Both the position numbers and the translations under genes were made by a program. The notes under the pieces were generated by a model that saw nothing but the letters and a program-made list of their open reading frames with translations, searched no databases and had not been told where the DNA came from. Positions 42,929 to 51,212 of a stretch of 64,000 nt of DNA are shown in pieces; the stretch's first letter is position 1; every line of letters begins with the position of its first letter. The stretch comes from CAZRKC01 sp964600665 (GTDB taxonomy: Bacteria > Bacillota > SLNR01), in NCBI GenBank assembly GCA_964600665.1, contig CAZRKC010000003.1:81570-145569 (forward strand), written 5' to 3'.

Positions 42929-43729
42929 GTGGACTGGGGACAGACAACTGCTTTGTTGCTGGAACGGATCCGCAGCCAGCGGCCGCTGGTTCATGTTATC
43001 ACGAACATGGTCGCGGCAAACCATACAGCCAATGCTCTGATTCAAACCGGTGCGCGGCCCGTGATGGCAGAAGCACCTGAGGAAACCGCTGAAGTCACCC
43101 TCCAGGCTGATGCTTTGGTGCTGAATCTGGGTATACCCACTGGAAGCAAGCTGGATGCCATGACGCTGTCCGGGATAGCCGCCAATCATAAACAGATTCC
43201 CATCATATTGGATCCGGTAGGGGTTGCCGTCAGCCAGTACCGGGCAGCTGCATTAAACACGCTCCTTCGGGAGATGCAAGTGGATATCATCAAAGGCAAC
43301 AGCGCTGAAATTGGATGGGTTGCGGGAATCGCAATGCCAGGCAGCGGCGTGGATGCCGTGGCCAGACATCAAGACGATTATCGTCTTGGCCAAACCTGTG
43401 CCAAGCGTTTGTCTGCTGTTACAGTCGTCACCGGCAGGGACGATCTGATCACGGATGGGTTGCGGTGTTTACAGGTTAAGCACGGACATCCCTGGTTGGC
43501 CCAAATCAGCGGGTCCGGCTGCATGGCCGGGGGAGTGATCGGTGCGTTTGCAGCGGTCACTAAAGATCCTTTGATTGCAGCAGTTTGTGCCATGATTTAT
43601 TTCGGATTGGCCGGTGAACTCGCCGCTCAGGATTGTCCGGGTCCGGGTTCTTATCCGGGACGGATCATCGACATGCTTTATCATCTGGACCCAACCTGTC
43701 ATCCAATCCGGATCGATGAGATGATCTGA
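42929..43729 (+). CDS. thiM: Hydroxyethylthiazole kinase
   Basis: Salvage kinase phosphorylating the thiazole moiety of thiamine. The 266-residue protein begins in the family manner with RPLVHVITNMVAANHTANALI, has LDPVGVAVSQYR, IIKGNSAEI and the ATP-site GSGCMAGGVIG near residue 190. The start GTG 42929 follows GGGGGTGAT, which overlaps the carbonic anhydrase stop; ATG 42908 would overlap that gene and lacks a site. Confidence 0.94.
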   Translation: MDWGQTTALLLERIRSQRPLVHVITNMVAANHTANALIQTGARPVMAEAPEETAEVTLQADALVLNLGIPTGSKLDAMTLSGIAANHKQIPIILDPVGVAVSQYRAAALNTLLREMQVDIIKGNSAEIGWVAGIAMPGSGVDAVARHQDDYRLGQTCAKRLSAVTVVTGRDDLITDGLRCLQVKHGHPWLAQISGSGCMAGGVIGAFAAVTKDPLIAAVCAMIYFGLAGELAAQDCPGPGSYPGRIIDMLYHLDPTCHPIRIDEMI

Positions 43730-43784
43730 CCCAGTATGCAGATCACTGTTGATGCCTTCAATTCATAAATAAGGTGGTATGGAT

Positions 43785-44411
43785 ATGTTTGATTTAAGCT
43801 TATATGTGATTACGGATAAGACCCTCTCACAGGGAAGATCGCATCTGGACATTATGAGGGCATCCCTCGCAGGTGGTGCGACCATGATCCAGTTGAGAGA
43901 AAAGGAAGCCACGTCCTTGGCATTTTATCAAGAAGCCATGCAACTCCTTCCCGTCTGCCGGCAGTATCAGGTCCCTTTGATCATCAACGATCGGGTGGAT
44001 ATTGCGCTGGCTGTGGATGCTGATGGTGTGCATGTCGGCCAGGATGACTTGCCGGCGGATGTGGTCCGCCGCATCATCGGGCCGGATAAAATTCTGGGTG
44101 TATCCGCATCGACCGTGGATGAAGCACTTCAAGCGCAGCGAGATGGTGCACAGTATATCGGGGTTGGTGCGGTATATGGAACAGCAACCAAAGCGGATGC
44201 AGGTGCGGCCATCGGGGTTGAGCGGTTAAAGGACATTGCAGCTGCGGTGTCCATTCCAGTGGTTGCCATTGGGGGTATTCAAACACACAATATATCAGCG
44301 GTGATTCAAACCGGTGTGCAAGGGGTTGCAGTCATTTCCGCCGTGGTGTCCCAGCCGGATGTGGAAGAGGCCACTCGCAAACTCCTTGAACTCGTCCGAC
44401 AAAACCAGTAA
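43785..44411 (+). CDS. thiE: Thiamine-phosphate synthase ThiE
   Basis: Joins HMP pyrophosphate and thiazole phosphate to thiamine phosphate. The 208-residue TIM barrel has the pyrophosphate loop MIQLREKEA near residue 35, INDRVDIAL, DGVHVGQDDL and the GVGAVYGTATK phosphate motif. ATG 43785 is spaced 7 bases from AAGGTGG (43771-43777); ATG 43779 is too close. Last gene of the TPP operon. There are no de novo genes (thiC, thiG) here, so the locus looks like salvage. Confidence 0.95.
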   Translation: MFDLSLYVITDKTLSQGRSHLDIMRASLAGGATMIQLREKEATSLAFYQEAMQLLPVCRQYQVPLIINDRVDIALAVDADGVHVGQDDLPADVVRRIIGPDKILGVSASTVDEALQAQRDGAQYIGVGAVYGTATKADAGAAIGVERLKDIAAAVSIPVVAIGGIQTHNISAVIQTGVQGVAVISAVVSQPDVEEATRKLLELVRQNQ

Positions 44412-44421
44412 GCGATGCATG

Positions 44422-44439
44422 GGCTGCCGAAAGGCAGCC
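44422..44439. terminator. Hairpin at the end of the thiamine operon
   Basis: Perfect 7-bp stem GGCTGCC (44422-44428) with GGCAGCC (44433-44439) and a stable GAAA tetraloop. No U-tract follows, so it may be a weak terminator or 3' stabiliser. Confidence 0.5.
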
Positions 44440-44460
44440 TGATGTGTCAAAAAGCGGGAA

Positions 44461-44489
44461 TTTACTTCTATTCTTTTATTTGATAAAAT
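44461..44489 (+). promoter_or_regulatory. Promoter for the udg-argS-tsaE-tsaB-rimI operon
   Basis: TTTACT (44461-44466), 17-base spacer, TAAAAT (44484-44489), 31 bases before the ATG of the uracil-DNA glycosylase gene. Confidence 0.7.
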
Positions 44490-44519
44490 GAAATAAGTTC
44501 TCTGAAAGGTGGCTGGGGT

Positions 44520-45125
44520 ATGTGGCAGGACGATCTCGCCCGCTGGGAATCCATTACCACCATGGATGGTTTAAAAACTGAGTGCATCCAATGTCAACGC
44601 TGCTCCCTGCGGCATACCTGCGAGGGTGTCGTATTCGGAGAAGGGGACCCTCACGGGAATTTGATGTTAGTAGGAGAGGCCCCTGGCAAGACAGAAGATC
44701 AGCTCGGTCGGCCGTTTGTGGGAGCAGCCGGGCAACTGCTGGATCGGATCCTTCAGGCAGCGGATATTCCAAGAGATGCGGTGTTTATCACCAACACGGT
44801 GAAGTGCCGACCCCCTGGCAATCGCATGCCGAGCCCGGATGAAACCCAGGCATGCCTTTCATGGCTCGTCAAACAAGTTCGACTGATTCGGCCGAGGATC
44901 CTGGTTTGTCTGGGAGCGCAAGCGACGCAAACGATTTTAGGACAGTCCATGCGAGTCACACAAGTGCGGGGTCGAGACTTTTATCGAAACGGTATTCACA
45001 TCATCCCGACCTTTCACCCGGCGGCGTTGTTACGGGATGCATCAAAGAAACGTCCGGTATGGAATGATTTCCAGATGATCCGGGATTTATATCGAAAAAC
45101 CAAGGAAACAGAGGAGGAAACATAA
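44520..45125 (+). CDS. Family 4 uracil-DNA glycosylase (Fe-S type)
   Basis: Removes uracil from DNA to start base-excision repair. The 201-residue protein has the cluster cysteines near the N-terminus (CIQCQRC, then a cysteine in FITNTVKCRPP), the uracil-pocket motif GEAPGKTED near residue 54 and the C-terminal HPAALLRD motif near residue 167. This is the type-4 layout. ATG 44520 follows AAGGTGGC. It immediately precedes argS, whose ATG adjoins its TAA. Confidence 0.94.
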   Translation: MWQDDLARWESITTMDGLKTECIQCQRCSLRHTCEGVVFGEGDPHGNLMLVGEAPGKTEDQLGRPFVGAAGQLLDRILQAADIPRDAVFITNTVKCRPPGNRMPSPDETQACLSWLVKQVRLIRPRILVCLGAQATQTILGQSMRVTQVRGRDFYRNGIHIIPTFHPAALLRDASKKRPVWNDFQMIRDLYRKTKETEEET

Positions 45126-47060
45126 ATGATGATACCCGTCAGTCCATGGCATTTGGATAAATTGATGAAACAGGGATTACAAGAGGGGTTGCTGGAGGTA
45201 TTCGGTGAGGAAGTACCCCAAGATGAAATTGCTGTCGCCACCCCGCCCAACCCAGAATTCGGGGATCTGTCCTCTCCGGTTTCCATGAAAATGGCAAAGC
45301 GGCTCAGACGTTCACCCATGGACATTGCCAACAGCTTGGCCGGGTTTTTGCAAGTGTCACCGATTCCGTATGTTCGCGAAATCAGTGTCACACCCCCTGG
45401 CTACATCAACTTCCTCCTGGATTACCCGTCATACGGCAGCACGCTGCTGTCTCTGATTGAGCAGCAGAAGGACGCGTACGGGAATAATCCCGATGGTGCG
45501 GGAGAAAAATTTGTGATTGAACATACCAATATCAACCCTAACAAAGCAGCACACATTGGTCATCTGCGTAACGCCTGTCTGGGCGATACCCTCGCCAGAT
45601 TAGCCCATAAATGCGGCTTTGATGTGGAAGCTCAAAATTACATCGATGACACGGGTACGGCCGTTGCGGATGTAGTCGTAGGGCTCCACTATCTGAAGGA
45701 AACGTATGATGGTAGTCAGCGTTTTGACTATTTCTGCTGGGATCTGTACACACGGGTGAATCTGATGTATCAAGAAGACCCTGAGCTAGCTGCCAAACAG
45801 GCAGAAGTATTGCATTTGATCGAAGCGGGGGATAATGAAATCGCTGCGCTTGCCAAAGAAACATCCAAAAAAATCGTCGACTGTCATTTGGCCACAATGG
45901 GCCGGCTGGACGTTTTCTATGAAGTGCTGACTTGGGAAAGTGACATCATGAAGATGGGATTCTGGCGCCACGCCTTTGAAAAAATGAAGGAGACCGGTGG
46001 AATCGTCTATGAAGAAACCGGACCCAATCAGGGCTGCTGGGTGGTCAAACTGGGAGACCTCCCTGAATTCAGTAATCTGGAAAATCCGGATAAGGTGCTC
46101 ATCCGCTCTAACGGTACAGCGACTTACACGGCAAAAGACATCGCCAACCAGATGTGGAAATTCGGGATATTGGGTAAAGACTTCCGATATCGACCCTATT
46201 GCACGCAACTGAACGGGGAGGTTTTGTGGACATCCGACATGGATGGGGCGGTGATGGATCGATTCGGGAAAGCCTCAATGGTCATGAATGTGATCGATAT
46301 CCGCCAGAAATATCTTCAGGACGTTCTTCGGCTGTCTTTATACAAACTGGGATTCACCCGGGAAGCGGAACGATCCATTCACTTTGGTTATGAGGTGGTG
46401 GCGTTGTCTGCAGCTGCAGCACGGGAGCTGGGTGTTGAAGTCAGCGATGACCGGGACATTTATGCCATGGCCGGCCGTAAAGGGATCGGGGTCAAAGCCG
46501 ATGATCTGATGGACCGGATTATTGAAAAAACCACAGATGAAGTGACGAAGCGACATCCAGAGATGACCCCTGAAGAGCAGCGTGCATTAGGGGAGATCAT
46601 TGCCGTGGGTGCGGTACGATATTACATGGTCCGATACAACACAAACTCGCTGATCGTGTTTGATTTTAACGAAGCGCTGAGCCTCCAGGGAAATACCGGA
46701 CCGTATCTCCAATATGCCCATGCCCGGGCAGCCAATATATTACGAAAGACACCAACAGACGTCCATGATTGGTCCGGAATGGTACCTGAAACGTTGATTC
46801 CGGCAGAGAAGGATCTGCTCCGAAAGCTGGCCGAATACCCTCTCATTATCCGGCGCGGGTTTACCGAGGTCGCACCTTCCGTCGTTACGGACTATGCCTA
46901 TTCACTGGCCACCAGTTTCATGGGGTTTTATGAAAATGCACCAGTTATAGCAGCTCAAGGGGATTCCCGAGCGTTCCGCATCCAGATGGTCAAGGCATTC
47001 AAGGAAGTTATGGCGAACACCCTCTATGTGCTGGGGATTCCGGCACCTGAAAGAATGTAG
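45126..47060 (+). CDS. argS: Arginyl-tRNA synthetase
   Basis: Class I synthetase charging tRNA-Arg. The 644-residue protein has the N-terminal tRNA-binding domain, NPNKAAHIGHLRNA (HIGH motif near residue 141), the YIDDTG stretch, and the all-helical anticodon-binding domain ending in YVLGIPAPERM. The KMSKS position reads AGRKGIGVKADD, a degenerate form of the kind found in several ArgS proteins. It is longer than the E. coli enzyme (577 residues), with an insertion around residues 190-260. ATG 45126 follows GAGGAGG. Co-transcribed with t6A genes. Confidence 0.95.
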   Translation: MMIPVSPWHLDKLMKQGLQEGLLEVFGEEVPQDEIAVATPPNPEFGDLSSPVSMKMAKRLRRSPMDIANSLAGFLQVSPIPYVREISVTPPGYINFLLDYPSYGSTLLSLIEQQKDAYGNNPDGAGEKFVIEHTNINPNKAAHIGHLRNACLGDTLARLAHKCGFDVEAQNYIDDTGTAVADVVVGLHYLKETYDGSQRFDYFCWDLYTRVNLMYQEDPELAAKQAEVLHLIEAGDNEIAALAKETSKKIVDCHLATMGRLDVFYEVLTWESDIMKMGFWRHAFEKMKETGGIVYEETGPNQGCWVVKLGDLPEFSNLENPDKVLIRSNGTATYTAKDIANQMWKFGILGKDFRYRPYCTQLNGEVLWTSDMDGAVMDRFGKASMVMNVIDIRQKYLQDVLRLSLYKLGFTREAERSIHFGYEVVALSAAAARELGVEVSDDRDIYAMAGRKGIGVKADDLMDRIIEKTTDEVTKRHPEMTPEEQRALGEIIAVGAVRYYMVRYNTNSLIVFDFNEALSLQGNTGPYLQYAHARAANILRKTPTDVHDWSGMVPETLIPAEKDLLRKLAEYPLIIRRGFTEVAPSVVTDYAYSLATSFMGFYENAPVIAAQGDSRAFRIQMVKAFKEVMANTLYVLGIPAPERM

Positions 47061-47069
47061 GGAGGGGAC

Positions 47070-47567
47070 ATGGACGGCATCGTAACAGTCCGGACACAAT
47101 CAGCAGATGAAACCATTGCTTGGGGAAAGAGGTTAGGGGAATTGCTGGCAGGTCACGAAGTGATCTGCTTGTTTGGAGAGTTAGGAGCCGGGAAAACTGC
47201 CTTTACCCAAGGGATCGCATTAGGGTTGGGTGTCATGGGTGCTGTAACCAGCCCCACTTTTACCTTGGTCCATGAACATCGTGGACGGGTTCGGATGTAT
47301 CATATGGATCTGTATCGTCTGGACGACCCGGTCATGGTGGAGGATTTGGGGTTTGATGATTACCTGGTTGCCGGCGGAACAGTGGTGATCGAATGGGCAG
47401 AACGAGCTGATGGATATCTTCCCGCAGAGTATTTAGCGGTCCGCTTCTCCCGGCAGCATGAGAACAAGCACAGTGAGAATTGGCGCATACTGGAATTTGA
47501 ACCCCGGGGCAGTCAATACCGGGACCTGCTGGAAAGGATGATTGCACATGCAAATCCTGGGGATTGA
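47070..47567 (+). CDS. tsaE: tRNA t6A synthesis ATPase TsaE
   Basis: P-loop ATPase (165 residues) that drives the TsaBD complex in threonylcarbamoyladenosine formation on ANN-decoding tRNAs. Walker A GELGAGKTAF near residue 36, SPTFTLVHE, HMDLYRL and a Walker B-like VVIEWAE are all present. ATG 47070 follows GGGAGGGG. Its 3' end overlaps tsaB by 20 bases. Confidence 0.96.
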   Translation: MDGIVTVRTQSADETIAWGKRLGELLAGHEVICLFGELGAGKTAFTQGIALGLGVMGAVTSPTFTLVHEHRGRVRMYHMDLYRLDDPVMVEDLGFDDYLVAGGTVVIEWAERADGYLPAEYLAVRFSRQHENKHSENWRILEFEPRGSQYRDLLERMIAHANPGD

Positions 47568-48255
47568 CACGGCCACTCGTACTGCCAGTGTCGGCCTGGT
47601 TTCCGATCTGGGAATCATCGGCGAATATACATTGCAGGTTGAGAAGGTTCATTCGAAGAAGTTGATGCCGATGATCGATCAACTGCTGACGGCCGTGGGC
47701 ATGACCGTTGGTGATGTAAGCGGGCTTGCCATATCCGCAGGACCCGGTAGTTTTACGGGATTGCGGATCGGTATGGCTGCCGCAAAAGGACTTGCCTTTG
47801 CCCTGGATGTTCCCATCGTGGGGGTATCGACCTTAGAAGCCCTTGTCTTGCCGCACCTTCGCAGTGATCTATGGGTATGCGGGTTGCTGGATGCCCGGAT
47901 GGGCGAAGTATACGGAGCCGTCTATACCCAAAAGGAGGGGCGAACCATAACGGTCATCAAACCACAGGCTGTATTGCTGGAACACCTTTTGGCTGAATTG
48001 ATCGGCAGTGAACGCCCGGTGCTGTTTTGCGGTGAGGGTGCATTGCGATTTTCTGATCAAATCAAGATGCACCTGGGCGAAACGGCATTATTCCCAACAG
48101 ATAATGGTCATCATCTGCGAGGGACATCCGTGGCCATTATCGGCCGAAGGGAAATTCTGGACGGCCGCACGGGCAATATGTACAGCCTTGCACCGGGTTA
48201 TCTGCGCCGTTCACAAGCGGAGATCCTTTGGGACGGAAGGGAGGCCCGCCGATGA
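47548..48255 (+). CDS. tsaB: tRNA t6A synthesis scaffold TsaB
   Basis: Paralogue of TsaD (235 residues) and its dimer partner. The N-terminal ASKHA-fold half is conserved: ILGIDTATRTASVGL, HSKKLMPMID, ISAGPGSFTGLRIGMA and AKGLAFAL. ATG 47548 is preferred to TTG 47542. The gene starts within tsaE and its stop overlaps rimI by four bases, forming the conserved tsaE-tsaB-rimI unit. Confidence 0.95.
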   Translation: MQILGIDTATRTASVGLVSDLGIIGEYTLQVEKVHSKKLMPMIDQLLTAVGMTVGDVSGLAISAGPGSFTGLRIGMAAAKGLAFALDVPIVGVSTLEALVLPHLRSDLWVCGLLDARMGEVYGAVYTQKEGRTITVIKPQAVLLEHLLAELIGSERPVLFCGEGALRFSDQIKMHLGETALFPTDNGHHLRGTSVAIIGRREILDGRTGNMYSLAPGYLRRSQAEILWDGREARR

Positions 48256-48719
48256 TGGACACTGGGTTCCGGATCAGACCGATGACATACGCAGACATTA
48301 GCGGCGTCCTGGAAGTGGAGCGGGCGTCGTTTTTGACACCTTGGTCGAAAGACGCATTTGAATCTGAGCTGAGTCATGCGGGTTTTTCTCAATATTTCGT
48401 TGCTGAAGACCATAACCGAATCATTGGGTATGGAGGTATGTGGGTCATTTTGGATGAAGCACACATCACCAATATTGCTGTTCATCCGGATAAGCGGGGG
48501 AAAAAAGTCGGTGAACAGATTCTATTGACGCTGATCCGGACTGCAGAGGCGTTCGGCTGCGGGGGCATGACCCTGGAAGTACGGGTCGGCAATCAGGTAG
48601 CGCAGAATTTGTATGCAAAACACGGATTTTACACCCGCGGCGTACGCCGCGGGTACTATACGGACACTGGTGAGGATGCTTTGATCATGTGGCGGGGAGA
48701 ATATCCCGGCAGGATTTAA
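48252..48719 (+). CDS. rimI: Ribosomal protein S18-alanine N-acetyltransferase-like protein
   Basis: GNAT acetyltransferase of 155 residues that in the family acetylates the N-terminus of ribosomal S18 and other proteins. The acetyl-CoA loop reads DKRGKKVGEQI in place of the usual Q/RxxGxG/A pattern; LEVRVGNQVAQNLYAKHGF is the RimI-type segment near residue 115. ATG 48252 overlaps the tsaB stop. The coding sequence contains a 22-bp perfect GC-rich palindrome at 48633-48654. Confidence 0.92.
   Translation: MMDTGFRIRPMTYADISGVLEVERASFLTPWSKDAFESELSHAGFSQYFVAEDHNRIIGYGGMWVILDEAHITNIAVHPDKRGKKVGEQILLTLIRTAEAFGCGGMTLEVRVGNQVAQNLYAKHGFYTRGVRRGYYTDTGEDALIMWRGEYPGRI
48633..48654. repeat. 22-bp perfect palindrome inside rimI
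   Basis: ACCCGCGGCGT (48633-48643) is followed directly by its exact reverse complement ACGCCGCGGGT (48644-48654). It encodes the TRGVRRG stretch of the acetyltransferase. It may be a by-product of Arg/Gly codons, or a protein or nuclease recognition site. Confidence 0.8.
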
Positions 48720-48777
48720 GGCCAGCAGGGAGAATTCTTTACCTGAATAAATTATTTAGCCAAAAGAGGTGATCCAT

Positions 48778-49104
48778 TTGAAACTCATGGTTGCAGTTGT
48801 CAGTCATCACGACATCAACGACCTTTTAGCGGCATTTACGAAAAATAAAATCAGAGCCACCAAACTGGCCAGTTCAGGGGGATTTCTCCGGGAGGGCAAT
48901 ACCACTCTGATCATTGGGTTGGAAGATGAGGCTGTGGATTCGGTCCTGGAAATGGTTCGGGAAAACTGCAGTTCTAGGGTCGTCACCCGCACGGACATTA
49001 TGGGGATCCATGAATCACCCATGTTCAACATGACTCCCATGGAAGTGGAAGTCAGTGGCGCCACCGTGTTTATCCTGCCGATGGAAGGTATGCTGAAATT
49101 CTAA
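48778..49104 (+). CDS. darA: Cyclic di-AMP receptor of the DarA/PstA family
   Basis: A 108-residue PII-like trimeric protein that binds c-di-AMP. Family features are the opening KLMVAVVSHHDINDLL, the TKLASSGGFLREGNTTLIIGLED core (described here in two parts: TKLASSGGF and GNTTLIIGLED) and the C-terminal VEVSGATVFILP. TTG 48778 follows AGAGGTGAT (48765-48773); a GTG at 48769 falls inside that site. The downstream effect is unknown in the family. It complements the cdaA-cdaR genes at 6.7 kb. A strong terminator follows. Confidence 0.94.
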   Translation: MKLMVAVVSHHDINDLLAAFTKNKIRATKLASSGGFLREGNTTLIIGLEDEAVDSVLEMVRENCSSRVVTRTDIMGIHESPMFNMTPMEVEVSGATVFILPMEGMLKF

Positions 49105-49121
49105 ATACCGGAGCCAGATCG

Positions 49122-49155
49122 GTCCCGGGCTGTCTGCCCGGGACTTTGTGTTTTG
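49122..49155 (+). terminator. Terminator after darA
   Basis: Perfect 9-bp GC-rich stem GTCCCGGGC (49122-49130) with GCCCGGGAC (49136-49144), followed by TTTGTGTTTT. Confidence 0.88.
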
Positions 49156-49214
49156 CAGGAATTGCTCAGGCAAGCGTGAACTACTAAAGTATCTCATTTG
49201 CAGAGGTGACGGAT

Positions 49215-50045
49215 ATGACAGAAACCATGGATGCGAAAAGACCGGCATCAAACAACGGGCTGCAATACCATATTCAAGTCGGACCAGGGGAGTTGCCTCG
49301 CTATGTATTGCTGCCGGGAGACCCTGATCGAGTCGCACGAATCGGCGATACCTGGGATTCATATCAGGAAGTCGCTCGGCATCGAGAGTATACCAGCGGC
49401 CGCGGCCATTTTTCAGGTGTACCCATAGGTGCTGTATCCACAGGGATCGGCGCACCCTCCGCAGCGATTGCCATTGAAGAGTTGGCCGAAGTGGGTGTAG
49501 ATACCTTGATTCGTGTAGGCAGTACCGGGGCGATCGCATCGGGAATCGAGTGCGGCGATCTGATCATCAACACTGGTGCGGTCCGTTTTGATGGGACCAC
49601 TGCCGCCTATGTAATCCCTGAATACCCGGCCTGTGCTCACTATGAAGTCATCACCGCCCTTGTGGAGGCCTGTGAAAAGCTGGGTTACCGCTATCATTTG
49701 GGCATCGGTGCGTCCACTTCCTCATTCTTTACGGGTCAAGGCCGTCCTGGATATGGCGGGTACAACCCGTCATGGATGGATCACATTATCCCGGATCTGC
49801 AAAAGGCCAAGGTGCTGAACCTGGAAATGGAGACGGCGTGTGTTCTAACCTTATCATCTTTATTCGGTTTGCGGGCTGGGAGTATCTGTACGGTGTTTGC
49901 CAACCGTCTCACCAACACCTTTCAAGTTATCGGTGAAAACCGTGCGATTGAGGCAGCTAATGAAGCCGTGGCCATCTTGAGTGCCTGGGATCATCAAAAA
50001 GAGGCTTCTGGAAAACCATATTTCGTACCATCATTGATGAAATGA
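49215..50045 (+). CDS. udp: Uridine phosphorylase-type nucleoside phosphorylase
   Basis: A 276-residue NP-I family phosphorylase releasing a base and ribose-1-phosphate. GDPDRVARI near residue 34 is the phosphate site, RVGSTGAI near residue 94 and NLEMETACVLTLSSLFGLRAG near residue 205 (ribose-binding EMET) are typical; the pattern favours uridine phosphorylase over purine enzymes. ATG 49215 follows AGAGGTGAC. It sits between darA and tsaD, probably with its own transcript. Confidence 0.9.
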   Translation: MTETMDAKRPASNNGLQYHIQVGPGELPRYVLLPGDPDRVARIGDTWDSYQEVARHREYTSGRGHFSGVPIGAVSTGIGAPSAAIAIEELAEVGVDTLIRVGSTGAIASGIECGDLIINTGAVRFDGTTAAYVIPEYPACAHYEVITALVEACEKLGYRYHLGIGASTSSFFTGQGRPGYGGYNPSWMDHIIPDLQKAKVLNLEMETACVLTLSSLFGLRAGSICTVFANRLTNTFQVIGENRAIEAANEAVAILSAWDHQKEASGKPYFVPSLMK

Positions 50046-50064
50046 CAGAGATGAGGGATCGACC

Positions 50065-51072
50065 ATGTCAGTGATCATTCTGGGAATCGAGACCAGTTGT
50101 GATGAGACTTCCGCCGCTGTTGTAGCGGACGGGCATCGTGTGCTGTCCAATGTCATCGCCTCCCAGATCGATATTCACCAAAAATACGGGGGTGTAGTAC
50201 CGGAAATCGCATCCCGCAAGCATGTAGAAGCGATTTTGCCAGTGATTCGAGAAGCTCTGGAACAAGCACATGTTAAACTTGAGGATATCGATGGGGTAGC
50301 GGTAACTCGCGGGCCCGGCTTGGTGGGAGCCCTTTTGGTGGGGGTGGCCGCAGGTAAGTCCATCGCCTACGTCCGTGGCATCCCCCTATTAGGCATCAAT
50401 CATATTGAGAGTCATATCTATGCAAACTTTCTGGATCACCCGGATATTCTGTTTCCCATCGTATGTCTGATTGTATCCGGTGGACATACCGAACTCGTGT
50501 ACATGCCTGCCCATGGTGTTTATGAGCCATTGGGCAAAACACGAGATGATGCTGCTGGGGAAGCCTTCGACAAGGTTGCGCGGGCATTGGGACTTGGTTA
50601 CCCCGGTGGACCCATCATGGATGCATTGGCAGCAACAGGATCATCCCAAGGGATTGTGTTACCCCGAGCGTACTTGGAGCCAGGATCATTTGATTTTAGC
50701 TTCAGCGGACTCAAAACAGCAGTCATGCATCGGATGGAAGCCGCACCGGACATCCCTCTGGCCAACATGGCCGCTGCATTTCAGGAAGCGGTCACGGATG
50801 TGCTGGTGGTTAAAACCATGGCCGCGGCTCGGAGTAAACAGGCAGCCACCATCCTGGTCGCAGGTGGAGTGGCAGCCAACAGCCATTTACGAAATATTTT
50901 GCGCAAACAGGCCGAAAAAGAAGGTTTCATATTCAACATTCCACCCCTGGTATATTGTACAGACAATGCCGCCATGGTGGCCTGTCTAGGCTACTACCAA
51001 CTCCAGGCAGGCCGGTACGCGGGGTTGGATCTGAATGCAGTTCCCGATCTTCCTTTGGGAAGTCCATCATGA
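50065..51072 (+). CDS. tsaD: tRNA N6-adenosine threonylcarbamoyltransferase TsaD
   Basis: Catalytic subunit of t6A synthesis (335 residues). Family sequence: ILGIETSCDETSAAV at the N-terminus, the iron-binding NHIESHIYANF (HxxxH near residue 111), VSGGHTELV, and the C-terminal DNAAMVA. ATG 50065; the ribosome binding site is weak. It lies 1.8 kb from tsaEB-rimI, so all three specific t6A proteins except TsaC are encoded nearby. The DnaA-box array starts right after its stop. Confidence 0.97.
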   Translation: MSVIILGIETSCDETSAAVVADGHRVLSNVIASQIDIHQKYGGVVPEIASRKHVEAILPVIREALEQAHVKLEDIDGVAVTRGPGLVGALLVGVAAGKSIAYVRGIPLLGINHIESHIYANFLDHPDILFPIVCLIVSGGHTELVYMPAHGVYEPLGKTRDDAAGEAFDKVARALGLGYPGGPIMDALAATGSSQGIVLPRAYLEPGSFDFSFSGLKTAVMHRMEAAPDIPLANMAAAFQEAVTDVLVVKTMAAARSKQAATILVAGGVAANSHLRNILRKQAEKEGFIFNIPPLVYCTDNAAMVACLGYYQLQAGRYAGLDLNAVPDLPLGSPS

Positions 51073-51074
51073 CG

Positions 51075-51179
51075 TGTGGATAATCTGGACAAGATGTCGT
51101 CGAATGCTGTGGAAAAACCGTGAAAATTGCAGAACGACGGGGTCTGAGTTGTGGATAACTCTGTGGATACTGTGGATGG
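51075..51179. repeat. Cluster of five DnaA-box-like 9-mers
   Basis: All in the same orientation: TGTGGATAA (51075-51083), TGTGGAAAA (51108-51116), TGTGGATAA (51150-51158), TGTGGATAC (51162-51170) and TGTGGATGG (51171-51179). The first and third are exact complements of the DnaA consensus TTATCCACA; the last two abut. They fill most of the 140-base gap between tsaD and the radical SAM gene. DnaA binding is inferred. Confidence 0.75.
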
Positions 51180-51212
51180 ATTTCATCAGTCAGAGGGAAA
51201 TGGGGAAACTTC

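Noticed and set aside
51073..51212. The DnaA-box cluster as the chromosomal replication origin
   Set aside because: No dnaA, dnaN, rpmH or gidA gene is nearby, the gap is only 140 bases and it lacks an AT-rich unwinding region; a secondary DnaA site fits better.
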